Source: Labia minor
Taxonomy: Eukaryota > Arthropoda > Insecta > Dermaptera > Spongiphoridae
Length of the DNA stretch: 64,000 nucleotides
Assembly: GCA_963082975.1 (NCBI GenBank)
Contig: OY720350.1
Location: 17,950,910-18,014,909 of the forward strand
Reading direction: 5' to 3'
Part shown: piece after piece, positions 37,576-49,030 of the stretch
How the letters are laid out: each line of letters opens with the position of its first letter
Position numbering within the stretch: the first letter of the stretch is position 1
Made by a program: the position numbers and the translations under genes
The notes under the pieces: generated by a model
Databases searched by the model: none
What the model was told of the DNA's origin: nothing
What the model saw: only the letters and a program-made list of their open reading frames with translations

Positions 37576-37925
37576 TAAAACGGGCGATGGGTGTCCACGT
37601 GTTGCTTGGCCATAAACGGCGTATCTCAACTAATTTGCTTCACTCAGAGTTCAAATCCCGAGAAACCACAACGGGAAAAAAATCTTCCAAGTCCGTTGCT
37701 CACGCAAACTGTATTATCTCTTCTTCTACTACGTCTTTTTGTTGAGAAACCAAGAAACAGGGCCCTACGATGCCTCTGCCCCTTCTCCTCCCCCAACGAC
37801 CCGCATTGCCTCTTCACATTATTATTATTATTATTTTTATTATTATTATTATTATTATTTTCGAGTTGTTATTTTTATTATAATTCACTCAATCATTATT
37901 TCCCTGGATGAACTCGAATTGATAT
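37576..37925. other. Single-copy, GC-richer island with (ATT)n
   Basis: Contains GGCCATAAACGGC near 37608 (caudal/Abd-B-like) and GAGTTCAAATCCC near 37647 (B-box-like, without a foldable tRNA). (ATT)n follows at 37822-37860. The 106-codon ORF ends in microsatellite-encoded leucines and is not believed. Confidence 0.33.
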
Positions 37926-38259
37926 ATGCATAACAAATGAACGACCAGGTTTATTTATTATTTATATCATGAAAACAAAAAATAGATAATTTATGAGTGA
38001 TTTGTTTAAAATTTAATTTCTTGTTCTTATACTTTTTGACATGTTCAATTTAAAATATGATAATTCTTTTTGATACAATATATATCTATTTTTTTTTTAT
38101 TAAAATCACATATCTCAATGATGAATAGAATTATAAATGTTAAATTGTTTCACAAAAATCATATTAACATGAAATTTTAGAAATCGAATTTTTTCAATAA
38201 AATAGTTTAATAGTTTAATAATTTAAACCTGTTGATTAAATAATAATTATTCTATAATC

Positions 38260-38521
38260 CTCTGATTCTCAACCTTTTTTTACCGCGGCACACTTTTAAC
38301 GGATTAAAAATTTGAGGGCACACAAAGAAAAAGATAAGTGTAAAATTATTTACTTATTTACCATATTGAAAAAATTGAAGAAAAGTCGAAAATGGTTAAG
38401 AGCCTGATCTCAAAAACATTTTACCTTTTTTTTTACAGGCATAAAAAATAAATAAGTACTTTTTCTTAATTTGGACACACATTTTGAAAATCTCGCGGCA
38501 CAGTAGTTGAGAGAATCACTG
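38260..38521 (-). mobile_element. hAT-type MITE with perfect 8-bp target duplication
   Basis: CTATAATC flanks both sides (38252-38259 and 38522-38529). The ends are CTCTGATTCTCAACC and GAGAATCACTG, and the interior has ACCGCGGCACAC, so it is the reverse of the family at 1605-1804. Confidence 0.88.
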
Positions 38522-38529
38522 CTATAATC

Positions 38530-39335
38530 CCTTCCAATAAATATTTTTAAAATTCTCATTCTTTTAAAATTTTAAAAATAAAACATTGAAAAATTATTTT
38601 TATTATTTTTAAATCGTTCTGAAAATATATCAATGAAATGTAAAAATAAAATAAATAATGTATTGATTATGTATTTTTTTTTCGAAATTTATACATTTTT
38701 TGCTTTTATTTCCTTTTGACTGTTTTTATTTTATTACATTAAAATTATTAATTTCATATATTTAATATTTTACTTCTTAAATTTTTTATAAATTGAAAAT
38801 TTCCATAGATTAAATTTTAATGTCTAAATATGTTGAAAAATTTCCTTTTCCTTTTTGTTTTTAATATCAATAATAAATAATCCAAAATTGCATTTTATTT
38901 TTTAACATCAAGTAAAGTTATCTTCCACCATATTTTTTAAATTTTATATAATTTACATATTCAAATTTTATTTAGCTTATTTCATCTACATAGATTATTA
39001 TAAGCGAATGGAGATATATCTCAGTTTCAAAAGTCATTCTTTATATTTCTTATTTATTTCTATTTTCATATTTTCTCTTGTATTTAATTTTTTTTTATTT
39101 ATTTATTTATTTATTTTCTACATTTATTTATATATCATTTCTTCAGTTAGGTTGTCCTCCCTCCATTATCTATCTATCTTTCTCTTTCTCTCTCGCTCAT
39201 CTCTATATATCAATCCAATTTTCTTGTCCCAGTAGCTTGTAAAGATCTAAAACAAAAATAAGAAAAAAAAAAATTAAACAAAAAAAAAAAAAAGAAAAAG
39301 AAGAATAAAAAAAAGGGAAAACAGAAAGAGAGAAT
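38530..39335. other. AT-rich stretch, nothing recognised
   Basis: A/T homopolymers; the ORF at 39008-39235 is low-complexity. Confidence 0.5.
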
Positions 39336-39575
39336 AAAAAGCAGATCAGAAGAGCCCCTTTAGGCATGAGTCAGACAGAACGCGAGCGAATGAAGTTAGG
39401 GGGGATAGGAAGAGAGTGGGCCCCCTCTGGAGGTTTTCGCCCCCCCCCCACCCCCACCACTCCCTGCCCGCCTCAGTTTCAAGATCGTTGCCTATTAAGT
39501 GGCTACCGAGTTCACCAGAGCTATCTCTCGATCGTCGATATAAAAGGCTATCATTTATTAATGTGCACAATTTAA
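39336..39575. other. Single-copy, GC-richer island
   Basis: It contains ATGAGTCAG (AP-1-like) near 39365, a C-rich run near 39440 and TATAAAAGG at 39540. The TATA-like site is followed by AT-rich DNA without an ORF. Function unknown. Confidence 0.3.
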
Positions 39576-39910
39576 TTATATTACCATTTTAGGGATATTT
39601 TCAAAAGATAAGGGATGACTTTTTAAGGGTAAACATGATTGAATATATAAAAATGATAATCACTTCGCATGTATGTTCTCAGAATTATCTGTAAAATAAT
39701 GTTTTAATTATCACTTCAGCTAATTTTGATTTTATTAATGAAAAAAAAAAAAAAAAAAATAAAATAAAAATAAAAAAATATTCAAAAGGAAAACTACGGC
39801 AATTAAATATATAATTATTTGATAAAATTATTATTTTTTAACTAATTGATAATATTTAAATAAAATCATTATTTAATTAATTTAGGAAAAAAGAATATAT
39901 TAAAAAAAAA
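39576..39910. other. AT-rich stretch, nothing recognised
   Basis: An A-run lies at 39741-39759. Confidence 0.5.
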
Positions 39911-40274
39911 GTTGACCTGTGGCCAGGTCCGAACCGACCGACGGTTTGAAGTAAATTAATTTCCAGCTACAGAAACAATTTCAAATAATTTTAATATATC
40001 TATTAATGTAATAAAAAACAGATATGGATACATAAATAATAAATATAAACATTTTTAATTTTATTTTATTTATAATATATATACAAGACCAGGCTGTGGC
40101 GTCATGAATGGCTGGATGCCGTCATATAATTTTAAATCAAGAAAAAACTAATAAATATGATTTTTCTCGAGGATAAAACCAATACAAAGTGCATGATTCG
40201 TCGTGATATGTAAAAAATCTCCTCATGTGAAATTTGGTGTGAAAATAATCCTTCCCTTACTATCGTCGGTCGGT
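39911..40274 (-). mobile_element. Family B, internally deleted copy
   Basis: Both termini are present (GTTGACCTGTGGCCAGGTC hairpin side, and CGTCGGTCGGT at 40264). The microsatellite and the GATGAAATTTGGTATA block have been deleted. Confidence 0.8.
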
Positions 40275-41249
40275 AAAAATTGGCATTAGAATTTAAAACA
40301 ATTTTCTTAAATCAATAATTTTATAAGAATTGTTTGGTTCATTAAGTTAAAATTAAATTACTCCATAAGAACTTAAAAATTTTCAACAATTTATAAAATA
40401 AGAAACAATGTTAAATTCATCTTAAGGTATAATTATTATTGAATATTATAATTATAATAAATCTATAATATGTAATCTATTTTTTTTTTCTTTTTAATTT
40501 TTTATGATAAATTTCTCGACGAAAAAGTCAAAATTATTAGCATTAATCAAAAAGTTTTGCTAGGTATTAGGGACTATTGGAAGTTTAAAATTTTTATGAT
40601 TTTATATATGATTTTTGACAAGAGAAGTAATCTTAAATGAATTATAATGTCATATTATAATAAATCTATAAATAAATCTTATAAATATTTAAAGTATAAC
40701 TTAAGCTAAGAGAAATTTTTTTATAAACTTTGTTTTAAATTTTAAAATTCCAAATTAAAACATTTCATTAAATATATTTTTAACACATCTTGATATTAAA
40801 AATTATGAATATTTATAATTAAAACCATATATATATATATATAATAAATATTTACATATAGGCAAACAAATTTTAAGATATTGACTACAAAGTATTTAAA
40901 ATAATTACTTATATGATTTAATTTAAATATTTAATATAAAAATTACTATGCTCCTTCAGTTATTTTAATAGAGTAAGATTTGGTACTAATGATAACATCT
41001 AATTTTTATGTTTGAAGATTATTATAATTAAACTAATAAAAATTTGACTTTGAATGAACAATTATTTCAATTAAATCTCACTGGTCCCAGGGATTAAAAA
41101 AATAAAAATTTACATTTTAATTAAATTGAGGTCCTGGGGAAGATTCTTTTTTTTTTTTTTTTTTTTTTGTATGTATGTATATTTTTTGGGTGCGTTTTCT
41201 GTCATCTCTCTTCTCCATCCAAGTTCATCAACGTTTTAATGATAATATA
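40275..41249. other. AT-rich stretch, nothing recognised
   Basis: (TA)n near 40829-40843 and a T-run near 41149-41168. Confidence 0.5.
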
Positions 41250-41560
41250 CATTAAGTGTGCGAGCGAGATGGACCGAAGAGAGCACTGGACTAATGTCTA
41301 ATACCGGGGTTCGAACGCCCGTCCCGCCAACTTGGCAACGTTTTGTTTGGGTTGCCCCCACCCACGGCATCTCGTCTACCTGGTCCAAGAGGGGGGAGGG
41401 AGGGGGGGTGCCTGACACCTGTCTGAAGGGGGCCGAGCCCCTCGATGTCTGGGCTGGGCCTCTGGCTTGCGAAACCTCATCTCATCTCATCTCGCTCCTT
41501 GAAACTGGCTTTCTCTACTGCTCTCTTCAGCCTCCTCACCTGACAAATAAAGGTGCAGAT
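41250..41560 (+). repeat. Probable tRNA-derived sequence with GC-rich body
   Basis: GAGAGCACTGGACTAATGTC followed by GGGGTTCGAACGCCCG resembles a D-arm to T-arm sequence with a good B box at 41307. The GC-rich body ends in repeated CATCT. A long ORF on each strand (41258-41767, 41236-41418) follows from the composition, and I recognise no protein. Confidence 0.45.
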
Positions 41561-42001
41561 TATTCGAGAAAAGAAGAACCAGCACCGTCATTGTTTTTGC
41601 AGGCGGTCCCTTCCGAAACAAATCAAAATATTATTCAATTTGCGAATTACAACACAAAAAATAATGGAAATCTATCTCATACAGATACAAAAACCTCTTG
41701 TTCTTCAATCTTTCACTTTACCAGGTGGATTGGATTGCTTTTTTACATTCAATTGATTATTTTGTGATAATACTTCAAGACGTTATTTTCCATCTACCTA
41801 CCTGTTCCTTTGTCAATAAATCGAATTCTTATAAACACACAAGAGCTAGTTTACTAATAGTATACTTATTATACGTTATATTATTCTAAACTAATTCTAT
41901 ATTAGTATTCATCCATATCTATGGTTTATTATTGAACTATTATTAATTATTTTTGTCAGTTGAAAATATTCAAAAATTTTATAAATATAATTCAAAATAA
42001 G
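41561..42001. other. No feature recognised
   Basis: Moderately AT-rich, no repeats, three overlapping ORFs without family resemblance. Confidence 0.4.
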
Positions 42002-42543
42002 CTGGAGTGTCTCCACTCGATTATCTCGCAATTTGAATTGGATTAAATAACATATATTTAAGTTAGAATTAATAAATAATATTTATTAAACCAGCGCGTG
42101 TTTGGCTCTTTGTTGTTGGCACCACTCCACATGCTGGCGCGTGATTTGCAGTAGTAAAAATTTAATTTCGGTACTTTCAGCGATTCAATCAAGCTGAAAT
42201 TCTATATATAGCAGTTTTATACAATTTTTAATCATAGGAAAAACTATCAAACATATATCTTTATTTTTACGATCACTTTAGAGGGGAAAAAAATGAAAAC
42301 GTGGTAGGTAATGACCCTCTTCCGGTTGAGCTACATTTTTCAAAAGTTGATAGAAAACTGCAAATTAGGAATAATGCCCATATACCAAATTTCATTATTC
42401 TAGCTCAAACCGCTTTTGGGTAATCTTATCTACATACACACACACATATATATACACACAGACATTTTTTTCAACCTTAGTAAAAATTATTCAGGAACCT
42501 TCAAAACGTATAATGATCGCAATACTATCTCTGGTAAGATAGA
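42002..42543 (-). mobile_element. Family A copy with internal deletions
   Basis: It starts CTGGAGTGTCTCCACTCG and ends CTCTGGTAAGATAG. It lacks part of the AT-rich 3' segment and the CATCAAAATCTCGACATCG block near the 5' end. Confidence 0.8.
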
Positions 42544-42889
42544 AAAAATTTAAAAAAAAATATTTTATTATTATTATAGTTTATATATTTAAGTTTAATT
42601 TTTCACACTATAAAATAATTTTATAATTTTTTTTAATTACAATTAAGTTGTTCATTTTATTTCTATTATTATTATTTTATTTTTATTAATATTATTTTTT
42701 ATATATATATATTATATAATTTATATGATCATTTTTTTTTCAATAAACTTGGATATCTACTAAGAAGATTTTTGTCAATATTTTAAATAATGAATATGAA
42801 ATAAAATAATTCTTTTATAGAATATTAATTAATATTATTTCGATTGAATCGAAATAAAGATCAGAAGATACTCTCTGTTTCTAGCTGTC
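42544..42889. other. AT-rich stretch, nothing recognised
   Basis: Homopolymers and a (TA)n near 42700. Confidence 0.5.
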
Positions 42890-43090
42890 ATGCAATTAAC
42901 GCAGATCAATTAGGATAATTAGCGAGACAGCTGCCGACGCTTAATCCCCGCTCCAGGGGGCAATTGCATACAGTTGTGCACAAGAGTGCATCCTCCGAGA
43001 TGCACATTCCACAGGAGGTTTCAAGCGCACTAATGAGTAACCAGATGAGCCAGTAATCTAATCAACTTCATTAGTTCACTAGAGTGAAAC
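42890..43090. other. Single-copy island, candidate conserved regulatory element
   Basis: A sharp 200-bp island of balanced composition with dense homeodomain and bHLH-type motifs: ATAATTAGCG, CAGCTG, CTTAATCC (Otx/bicoid-type), GGCAATTGCAT, CTAATGAG and CTAATCAAC. It is not repetitive and has no ORF. A regulatory role is inference from motif clustering. Confidence 0.42.
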
Positions 43091-43386
43091 TTAATTTTGC
43101 ACTGAAAATTTCTACTTCATTATAAACCAAAAAAAAGGAATCTTTTTTTGTTCTGTCTTCCTCTATTATACTATATTATCTTATATTATCTTATATGATT
43201 ATAATTTTAATATTATTTCTTTTTTTTTTTCAATGAGCTTAAATGTTTTCTGAAATGATTTATTTCATATATTTTTAACATAAAATAAAAGATGACAATA
43301 GAGCAAGAGAGAACCACACCAACCCTTTGCCAGGTATATTTCAAACACTCACACATACTTTAGAATTCAACTTTCAAAAACATTTT
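43091..43386. other. AT-rich stretch, nothing recognised
   Basis: No feature seen. Confidence 0.45.
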
Positions 43387-43514
43387 ACAATCTCGCCAGA
43401 GATAGTATTGCGATCACGAAAATTTTCGATGTTGAGATTTTGATGTTTTTATACGTTTTGAAGGTTCCTTAATCATTTTCACTAAGGTTGAGAAAAATGT
43501 CTGTATGTGTCTGT

Positions 43515-43546
<32 letters not shown>

Positions 43547-44671
43547 AGACAAGAGTACGCAAAAACGGTTTGAGCTAGAATAATGAAATTTGGTATACGG
43601 GAATTATTCACTATTCGTAGTTTTCTATCAAATTTTGAGAAATGTAGCTCAACCTACAACGTTTTGATTTTTTTTCCTCTAAAGTGACCGTAAAAATAAA
43701 GATATATGTTTGATAGTTTTTCACATGATTATAAAAATTGTATAAAACTGCTATATATAGAATTTCAGCTTGATTGAATCGCTGAAAGTACCAGAATTAA
43801 TTTTTACCGACCGACGATAGTAAGGGAGGTATTGTTTTCACACCAAATTTCACATGTGGAGATTTTTACCTATCTCCACGAATCATGCATTTTCTAAACA
43901 GAAAAAAGTATTTTTAGCATGATGTCTGTCCGTCCGTCTGTCCGTCCGTCTGTCCGTCCGTCTGTCCGTCCGTCTGTCCGTCCGTCTGTCCGTCCGTATA
44001 GATGTGTACAGCCTGAACGGCTCAACCGATTTTGATGAAATTTAGTATATTTACTTAATGCATCAGTGGGATGAATTGATCAACTTTTGGTGCAAATCCG
44101 TGAACCGGAAGTGGTAGTATTAGCGATCGACGATAGGAAGGAAAGGGTTATTTTCACACCAAAGGAGATTTTTGTATATATCACCACGAATCATGCACTT
44201 TGTATTGGTTTTATCCTCGGGAAAATCATATTTATTAGTTTTTTCTTGATTTAAAATTATATGACGTCATCCAGCCAATCATGACGTCACAGCCTGGTCT
44301 TACATATAAATATATACATATATTATAAATAAAATAAAATTAAAAATATTTATGTTATATGCCTATATGTTTTTTATTACATTAATAGATATATTAAAAT
44401 TATTTGAAATTGTTTCTGTAGCTGGAAATTAATTTACTTCAAACCGTCGGTCGGTTCGGACCTGGCCACAGGTCAACTTATTTAACACTGCAAATATCAC
44501 GCGCCAACACGTGACGTGGTGCCATCAACAAAGATCCAAACATGCTCTGTTTTAATAAATATTATTTATTAATTTTAATTTATAATTTAATTAATTAAAT
44601 TTAATTTAAATATAATATATGTTATTTAATCCAATTCAAATTGCGAGATAGTCGAGTGGAGACACTCCAGC
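43387..44671 (+). mobile_element. Family A copy interrupted by family B
   Basis: The A halves 43387-43805 and 44483-44671 join at AGAATTAATTTTT and AACACTGC. Its GT tract at 43511-43545 is long. Ends: CAATCTCGCCAGAGATAG and GTGGAGACACTCCAGC. Confidence 0.85.
43806..44482 (+). mobile_element. Family B, full-length copy nested in family A
   Basis: It begins ACCGACCGACGATAG and ends with CGTCGGTCGGT, hairpin GACCTGGCCACAGGTC and AACTTATT. Compared with the empty site (six T then AACACTG in the copy at 19513) no target bases are duplicated: five T lie to the left and one to the right. It holds six perfect units of TCTGTCCGTCCG at 43925-43996. Confidence 0.87.
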
Positions 44672-46280
44672 TTATTTTCTTTTGTTTCTAAATAGGTATG
44701 AAAATATTATGATACATACTCTGTTATTCAATATTTTGAATATCTAATAAAATTAATAGCTATTATTACTTATTGATATGAGTTATTATTATAAGCCAAA
44801 TCATCGGTCGTTGATGGATGGGTTGAGAATTTGAAGAATAAAGATTCTTCTCTTTGTCTTTGGTTGTTGAAAGGTATAAAAATATTTTTTTTTTAATTCC
44901 CAACACGTTTCAATCATCCACCTAAAAAATTGGCGTCTCTTAGATATATTAAAATATTTTACAGTTATTTTGTTTAGATGATTTTTAAAATATGTGTGAG
45001 TGTTAGATTAGTCATTGAAGGGTCTTTTTGGACTTCTTTTTTTGCCCTATTATCATCTTATATTTTATACTAGAAGTGGGTGTCACACCATTTAAGAAAT
45101 ATTTCAGTCTGACAATAAATATGGCATCAATCACTTGTTAATTAGTATTTTATACCAGAAAAGAATATTTACCACATATTCTTTGGATAATCCAGAAATA
45201 ATTTAACATTAAATAATATTTATGTTAATTTTAGTTTTTATAAATGCTTAACTATCAAATGAATCATATTATATTAGAATCATTATATTAGGAGATATTC
45301 CCTTCTAGAAAAAAGGTTGTCTAGAGAGAAATTTAAATAAAAACTACTAAAAAAATTTAAGTATTTTTCTTTTATATTTTTGAAACAAATAAAATAATCA
45401 TTTAATTGTTTATTATTTTGAAAAATAAATAAAAATAAAAAAACAATATAAAAATTTAAATCCCTCTACATAAAAAGAAAATGAAAAAGAAACAATAATT
45501 TCTTTACCGATTAATTCATTTTTAGGCATTTCGCCAATTTTATGTAAATGTATTTCAAACTATTCAAATATATATGTACTAAAGTGAAAATGGCAAAATT
45601 AATTATAAATAACAATTTTTTTTTTTGCACTGAATTTTTTATTCCATTTTATTAATTAATTTCTCACGGGGAAGGGATAATAAAAATGGAAAGGATCAAT
45701 CAGTTGATGGAAGATGATAAAAATTCAAATGTTATTTATAATTAGTTAAGACGAAGTTTTTTTTTTCTAAAGAGGAGACAGAAAAAATACTAAAAAAAAA
45801 AAATTTAATTTATTCAATCGTGAATTTCGATTTTACGATCCTGTTTTGGAGTGTCGTGAAACATTCAAACAAATAACCATATTTTTTTTGTGTTGCTGAA
45901 GGTAGTCGTAAAAATCTCGAATATTAGTCTTAGTTTCAGTGGACGACCTAAAAGTGGGGGAGGGGAAAAAGAGGTGGGGAAGAGAAAACAGACAGTTTGT
46001 TTTTTAAAAAGGATTATTTATTAATTAATTTGTTTTTCCAATATTATGTTTTTTTGCCTTTTTTGTTTTTCAACACAACAGATCGATTGGAGGAGGAGAG
46101 AATTCAATTTTAATGATTTCTAAGAGATCCATTTATGGGGTGACTTAGCATTTTTATCGAAATAAATATTACTATTTTTTTTTCCTACATCAACTGATAA
46201 TGATCTTTCTCCTTAAATAGAAACATCGTTACAAATTGAATAGAGGGATGAAAGCTATACATATATATATATATATTTGT
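44672..46280. other. AT-rich stretch, nothing recognised
   Basis: A small G-rich patch lies at 45950-45990 and (TA)n at 46259-46275. No ORF or repeat family. Confidence 0.45.
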
Positions 46281-46288
46281 ATTTAATT

Positions 46289-46586
46289 CAGTGTTTTCCA
46301 ACCAGTGGGGCGCGCCCTCCCTGGGGGCGCGAGACTGTTGTAAGGAGGCCGCGAATAATAGATCCTATTTTTTTTTTTCTAAAATCTATAATAATCTATA
46401 ATATGTTTTTGCTTAATTGAGTGTATGTGGGTGAGTAATGTGTATGTGTGATTTTGTAGTTCATTAAATAAATTACTATACAATTATGTGAGTATTTATG
46501 AAATTAGATTGTTACAAGAATTAAGGAGGCGCAATAATTTTTTTTAAAAAAAGGGGGCGCCGGTACAGAAAAGTTGGAAACCACTG
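46289..46586. mobile_element. hAT-type MITE, second family
   Basis: The ends are CAGTGTTTTCCAACC and GTTGGAAACCACTG, flanked by ATTTAATT and ATTTAACA (six of eight bases match). The GC-rich subterminal GGGGGCGCGAG is mirrored by GGGGGCGCCGG near the right end. Confidence 0.83.
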
Positions 46587-47066
46587 ATTTAACAAGAAAC
46601 CTTTGTATAGTTCATGATGATTGAGGGTTACAAGTTGTTCGTTTTAGTTATAATATTTAAATACCGTTTATATGCGAAGAAGTTGAATTAAGATCAAAAC
46701 TTTGGAATCAAATTGTATAATTTATAAATTCTTTTAGTTTTGTTACATTGTAAAAGTTTTACTAATTGTGAGATATTCAGAGTTCCTTCTTCCTAAACTT
46801 GATGATTTTATTTAAATTAACATTCAAATTTAGGTAGGGATATTTGAACAATTAAGGTGTTTTGGTTTGAGTTTGAGTTTGAAAATCATTGAATGTCAAA
46901 GAGTCAGAGTACTAAGAAAGTTTTTAATATTCACCCTCTTTTTATGCTCCATAAAAAAAAAACATATGATGGTAAGTTTATCTTTAAACCCATTAATTTT
47001 CAACTAAAAAACTCCAGGAAGAAATGATCTAAATGATTAGAATTTAGTCTAATTTCGACGGTAGAG

Positions 47067-47098
<32 letters not shown>

Positions 47099-47139
47099 AA
47101 ATGAAAACATTTTAGCTAATTGCACCCTTGAATAGGGGA
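46587..47139. other. AT-rich stretch with long A-run
   Basis: About 26 consecutive A at 47070-47095; otherwise nothing. Confidence 0.5.
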
Positions 47140-47510
47140 TTGGAATTGGAAGGCTGACAGCATCATGAGCCATAGACGGGCTATTATGGTTGTCTTGTGC
47201 TTGGAAACCTCTTTCTTGGAGAGGCTGTTTGGGCCCCGGGGGCTTTTCGGGGGCCGAGAGGGGAATGGGTTTCTCTTTGTTCCCCAGTCTGGGCGCTCAA
47301 GACCAGGAGCTGTCGCATTTCAATCGGTGGAGGGGACTTGCCTGGGGAGGGGGACACGCGCGAGCCTGTTTTAAGGAGGATGGGGGACCCAACTGGAGAG
47401 ATGGAAGTCCCCCTGTGCTTCGAAGCGGGGCTACAGTCAAGGTTGAGGTTTCGGGGTTTAAGTCCTATCACTAGAAAAAGAAGACCACTCCAGAGCGCCT
47501 CCCTTCGTTC
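47140..47510. other. Single-copy, strongly GC-rich island
   Basis: The most GC-rich 300 bp in the window. ORFs are open in several frames on both strands (47165-47580), a consequence of low A/T rather than coding. None resembles a known protein. It has no repeat partner here and could be a SINE-like element or CpG-type regulatory DNA. Confidence 0.35.
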
Positions 47511-48529
47511 CCTTCATATTTGCTCTCCTTTTGTATACATAAATAGATATCTAAATATAAATAGTAAAATGTTTATTTAGGATTTATTATATAGATATTC
47601 TGATAAAAATAAACATTATAAATAAATCTATTCTTTTGAAAAAAAAAAAAAAAAAAAAATATATTTAAATATGTACTTTATACAGAAACGGTTCGAACTT
47701 CTTTCAAGGCAATTCTTTGGTTCAATGTTCAGTCTTTCACTCTCTCATTGGAAATAAAATGAAAAAAAAAGAAAAACTTTAAAATATGTCTATATAAGTA
47801 TTATTTAATCAAAAATGAATTATTTTATAACATAAATATTTATAATATAAAGAAATATTTTGATATTTTTTTCCTTGAAATAGAGTTATGAAAAAAATTA
47901 ATTTGTTTGATGTTGTTTTTTCTTTATTTTAATATTTGAAAAAAATTAAAATAAAAATATATACGAGTATATTCAAATGATTTTTATAGTAATTACTTGG
48001 TATTTTACAATCAAATAATGAGATATTCATTTGTTTTCCATCTTGTTTGTGGGTTTAGTTGAAGATTCGTTAAATAACTCTCTTGGTGGGAGACCGCAAA
48101 CAGATTCAAGCCAGGTTATAAATTTAATCACAAATGGCATTGAAATTGTAATTTAAAATGTGCTGAAAATACATAAATTTTACATTTTCATTTAAAATAA
48201 TAAAGACAAATATAGTATATCTTCGGAAATGAATTGAAAAACAAACAAACAAACGTTTAAAATTTGCATGATATCATTTTGATTAAATAAACATGTATTT
48301 AAGATGATGAATATATGAGGAATTTAAATATTTTTTCTTCTTTTTTTTTACACATTATGAAGACGTGCGGTACTTTTGAATAGCTTTATGAACTTGATGA
48401 CAGTAATTATAAATTTATCTATTTATAATTTTTTTAATGAATTTTATTACTATGAATATTATTTAATTATTTTAAAAAATATGTATTATTAACCATAAAT
48501 TTTTTTATTGATGTCTGAAAAGAAATAAG
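47511..48529. other. AT-rich stretch, nothing recognised
   Basis: An A-run at 47639-47659; no other feature. Confidence 0.5.
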
Positions 48530-49030
48530 CTGGAGTGTCTCAACTCGAGTATCTCGCAATTTGAATTGGATTAAATAACATATATTATATTTAAATTAAA
48601 TTTAATTAATTATAAATTAATAAATAATATAATATAATAATCCAGCGCAAGTTTGGCTATTTGTTGATGGCACCACATCACGTGTTGGCGGGTGAGATTT
48701 GCAGTGTGAAAAAATTAATTCTGGTACTTTGAGCGATTCAATCAAGCTGAAATTCTATATATAGCAGTTTTATACAATTTTTAATCATTTGAAAAACTAT
48801 CAAACATATATCTTTATTTTTACGGTTACTTTAGAGGAAAAAAAATCAAATCGTTGTAGGTAATGACCCTCTTCCGGTTGAGCTACAATTCTCAAAAGTT
48901 GATAGAAAACTACACATTTTGAATAATACCCATATACCAAATTTCATGATTCTAGCTCAAACCGTTTTTGCGTAATCTTGTCTACATAACCTCACACACA
49001 CATACATATACATTTTTTTCAGAGATAGTA
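48530..49030 (-). mobile_element. Family A copy with deletion near the 5' end
   Basis: It starts CTGGAGTGTCTCAACTCG. After the CA tract it jumps straight to AGAGATAGTAA, losing about 100 bp next to the 5' terminus. Confidence 0.8.

Noticed and set aside
37608-37665. Possible tRNA (GAGTTCAAATCCC B-box-like)
   Set aside because: No acceptable A box or acceptor-stem pairing at the right distance.
39536-39560. TATAAAAGG as a host promoter
   Set aside because: No ORF or initiator context follows, and one TATA-like word is expected by chance in AT-rich DNA.
41258-41767. 169-codon ORF
   Set aside because: It overlaps a tRNA-like, repeat-type sequence and an opposite ORF, has proline/threonine-rich nonsense composition and no domain.
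43925-43996. Regular 12-bp array that could be mistaken for a CRISPR
   Set aside because: Units are contiguous with no spacers, in a eukaryotic repeat; it is a minisatellite.
47165-47580. Four overlapping ORFs of 69-127 codons on both strands
   Set aside because: They are open in several frames at once because the block is GC-rich. None contains a recognisable domain.
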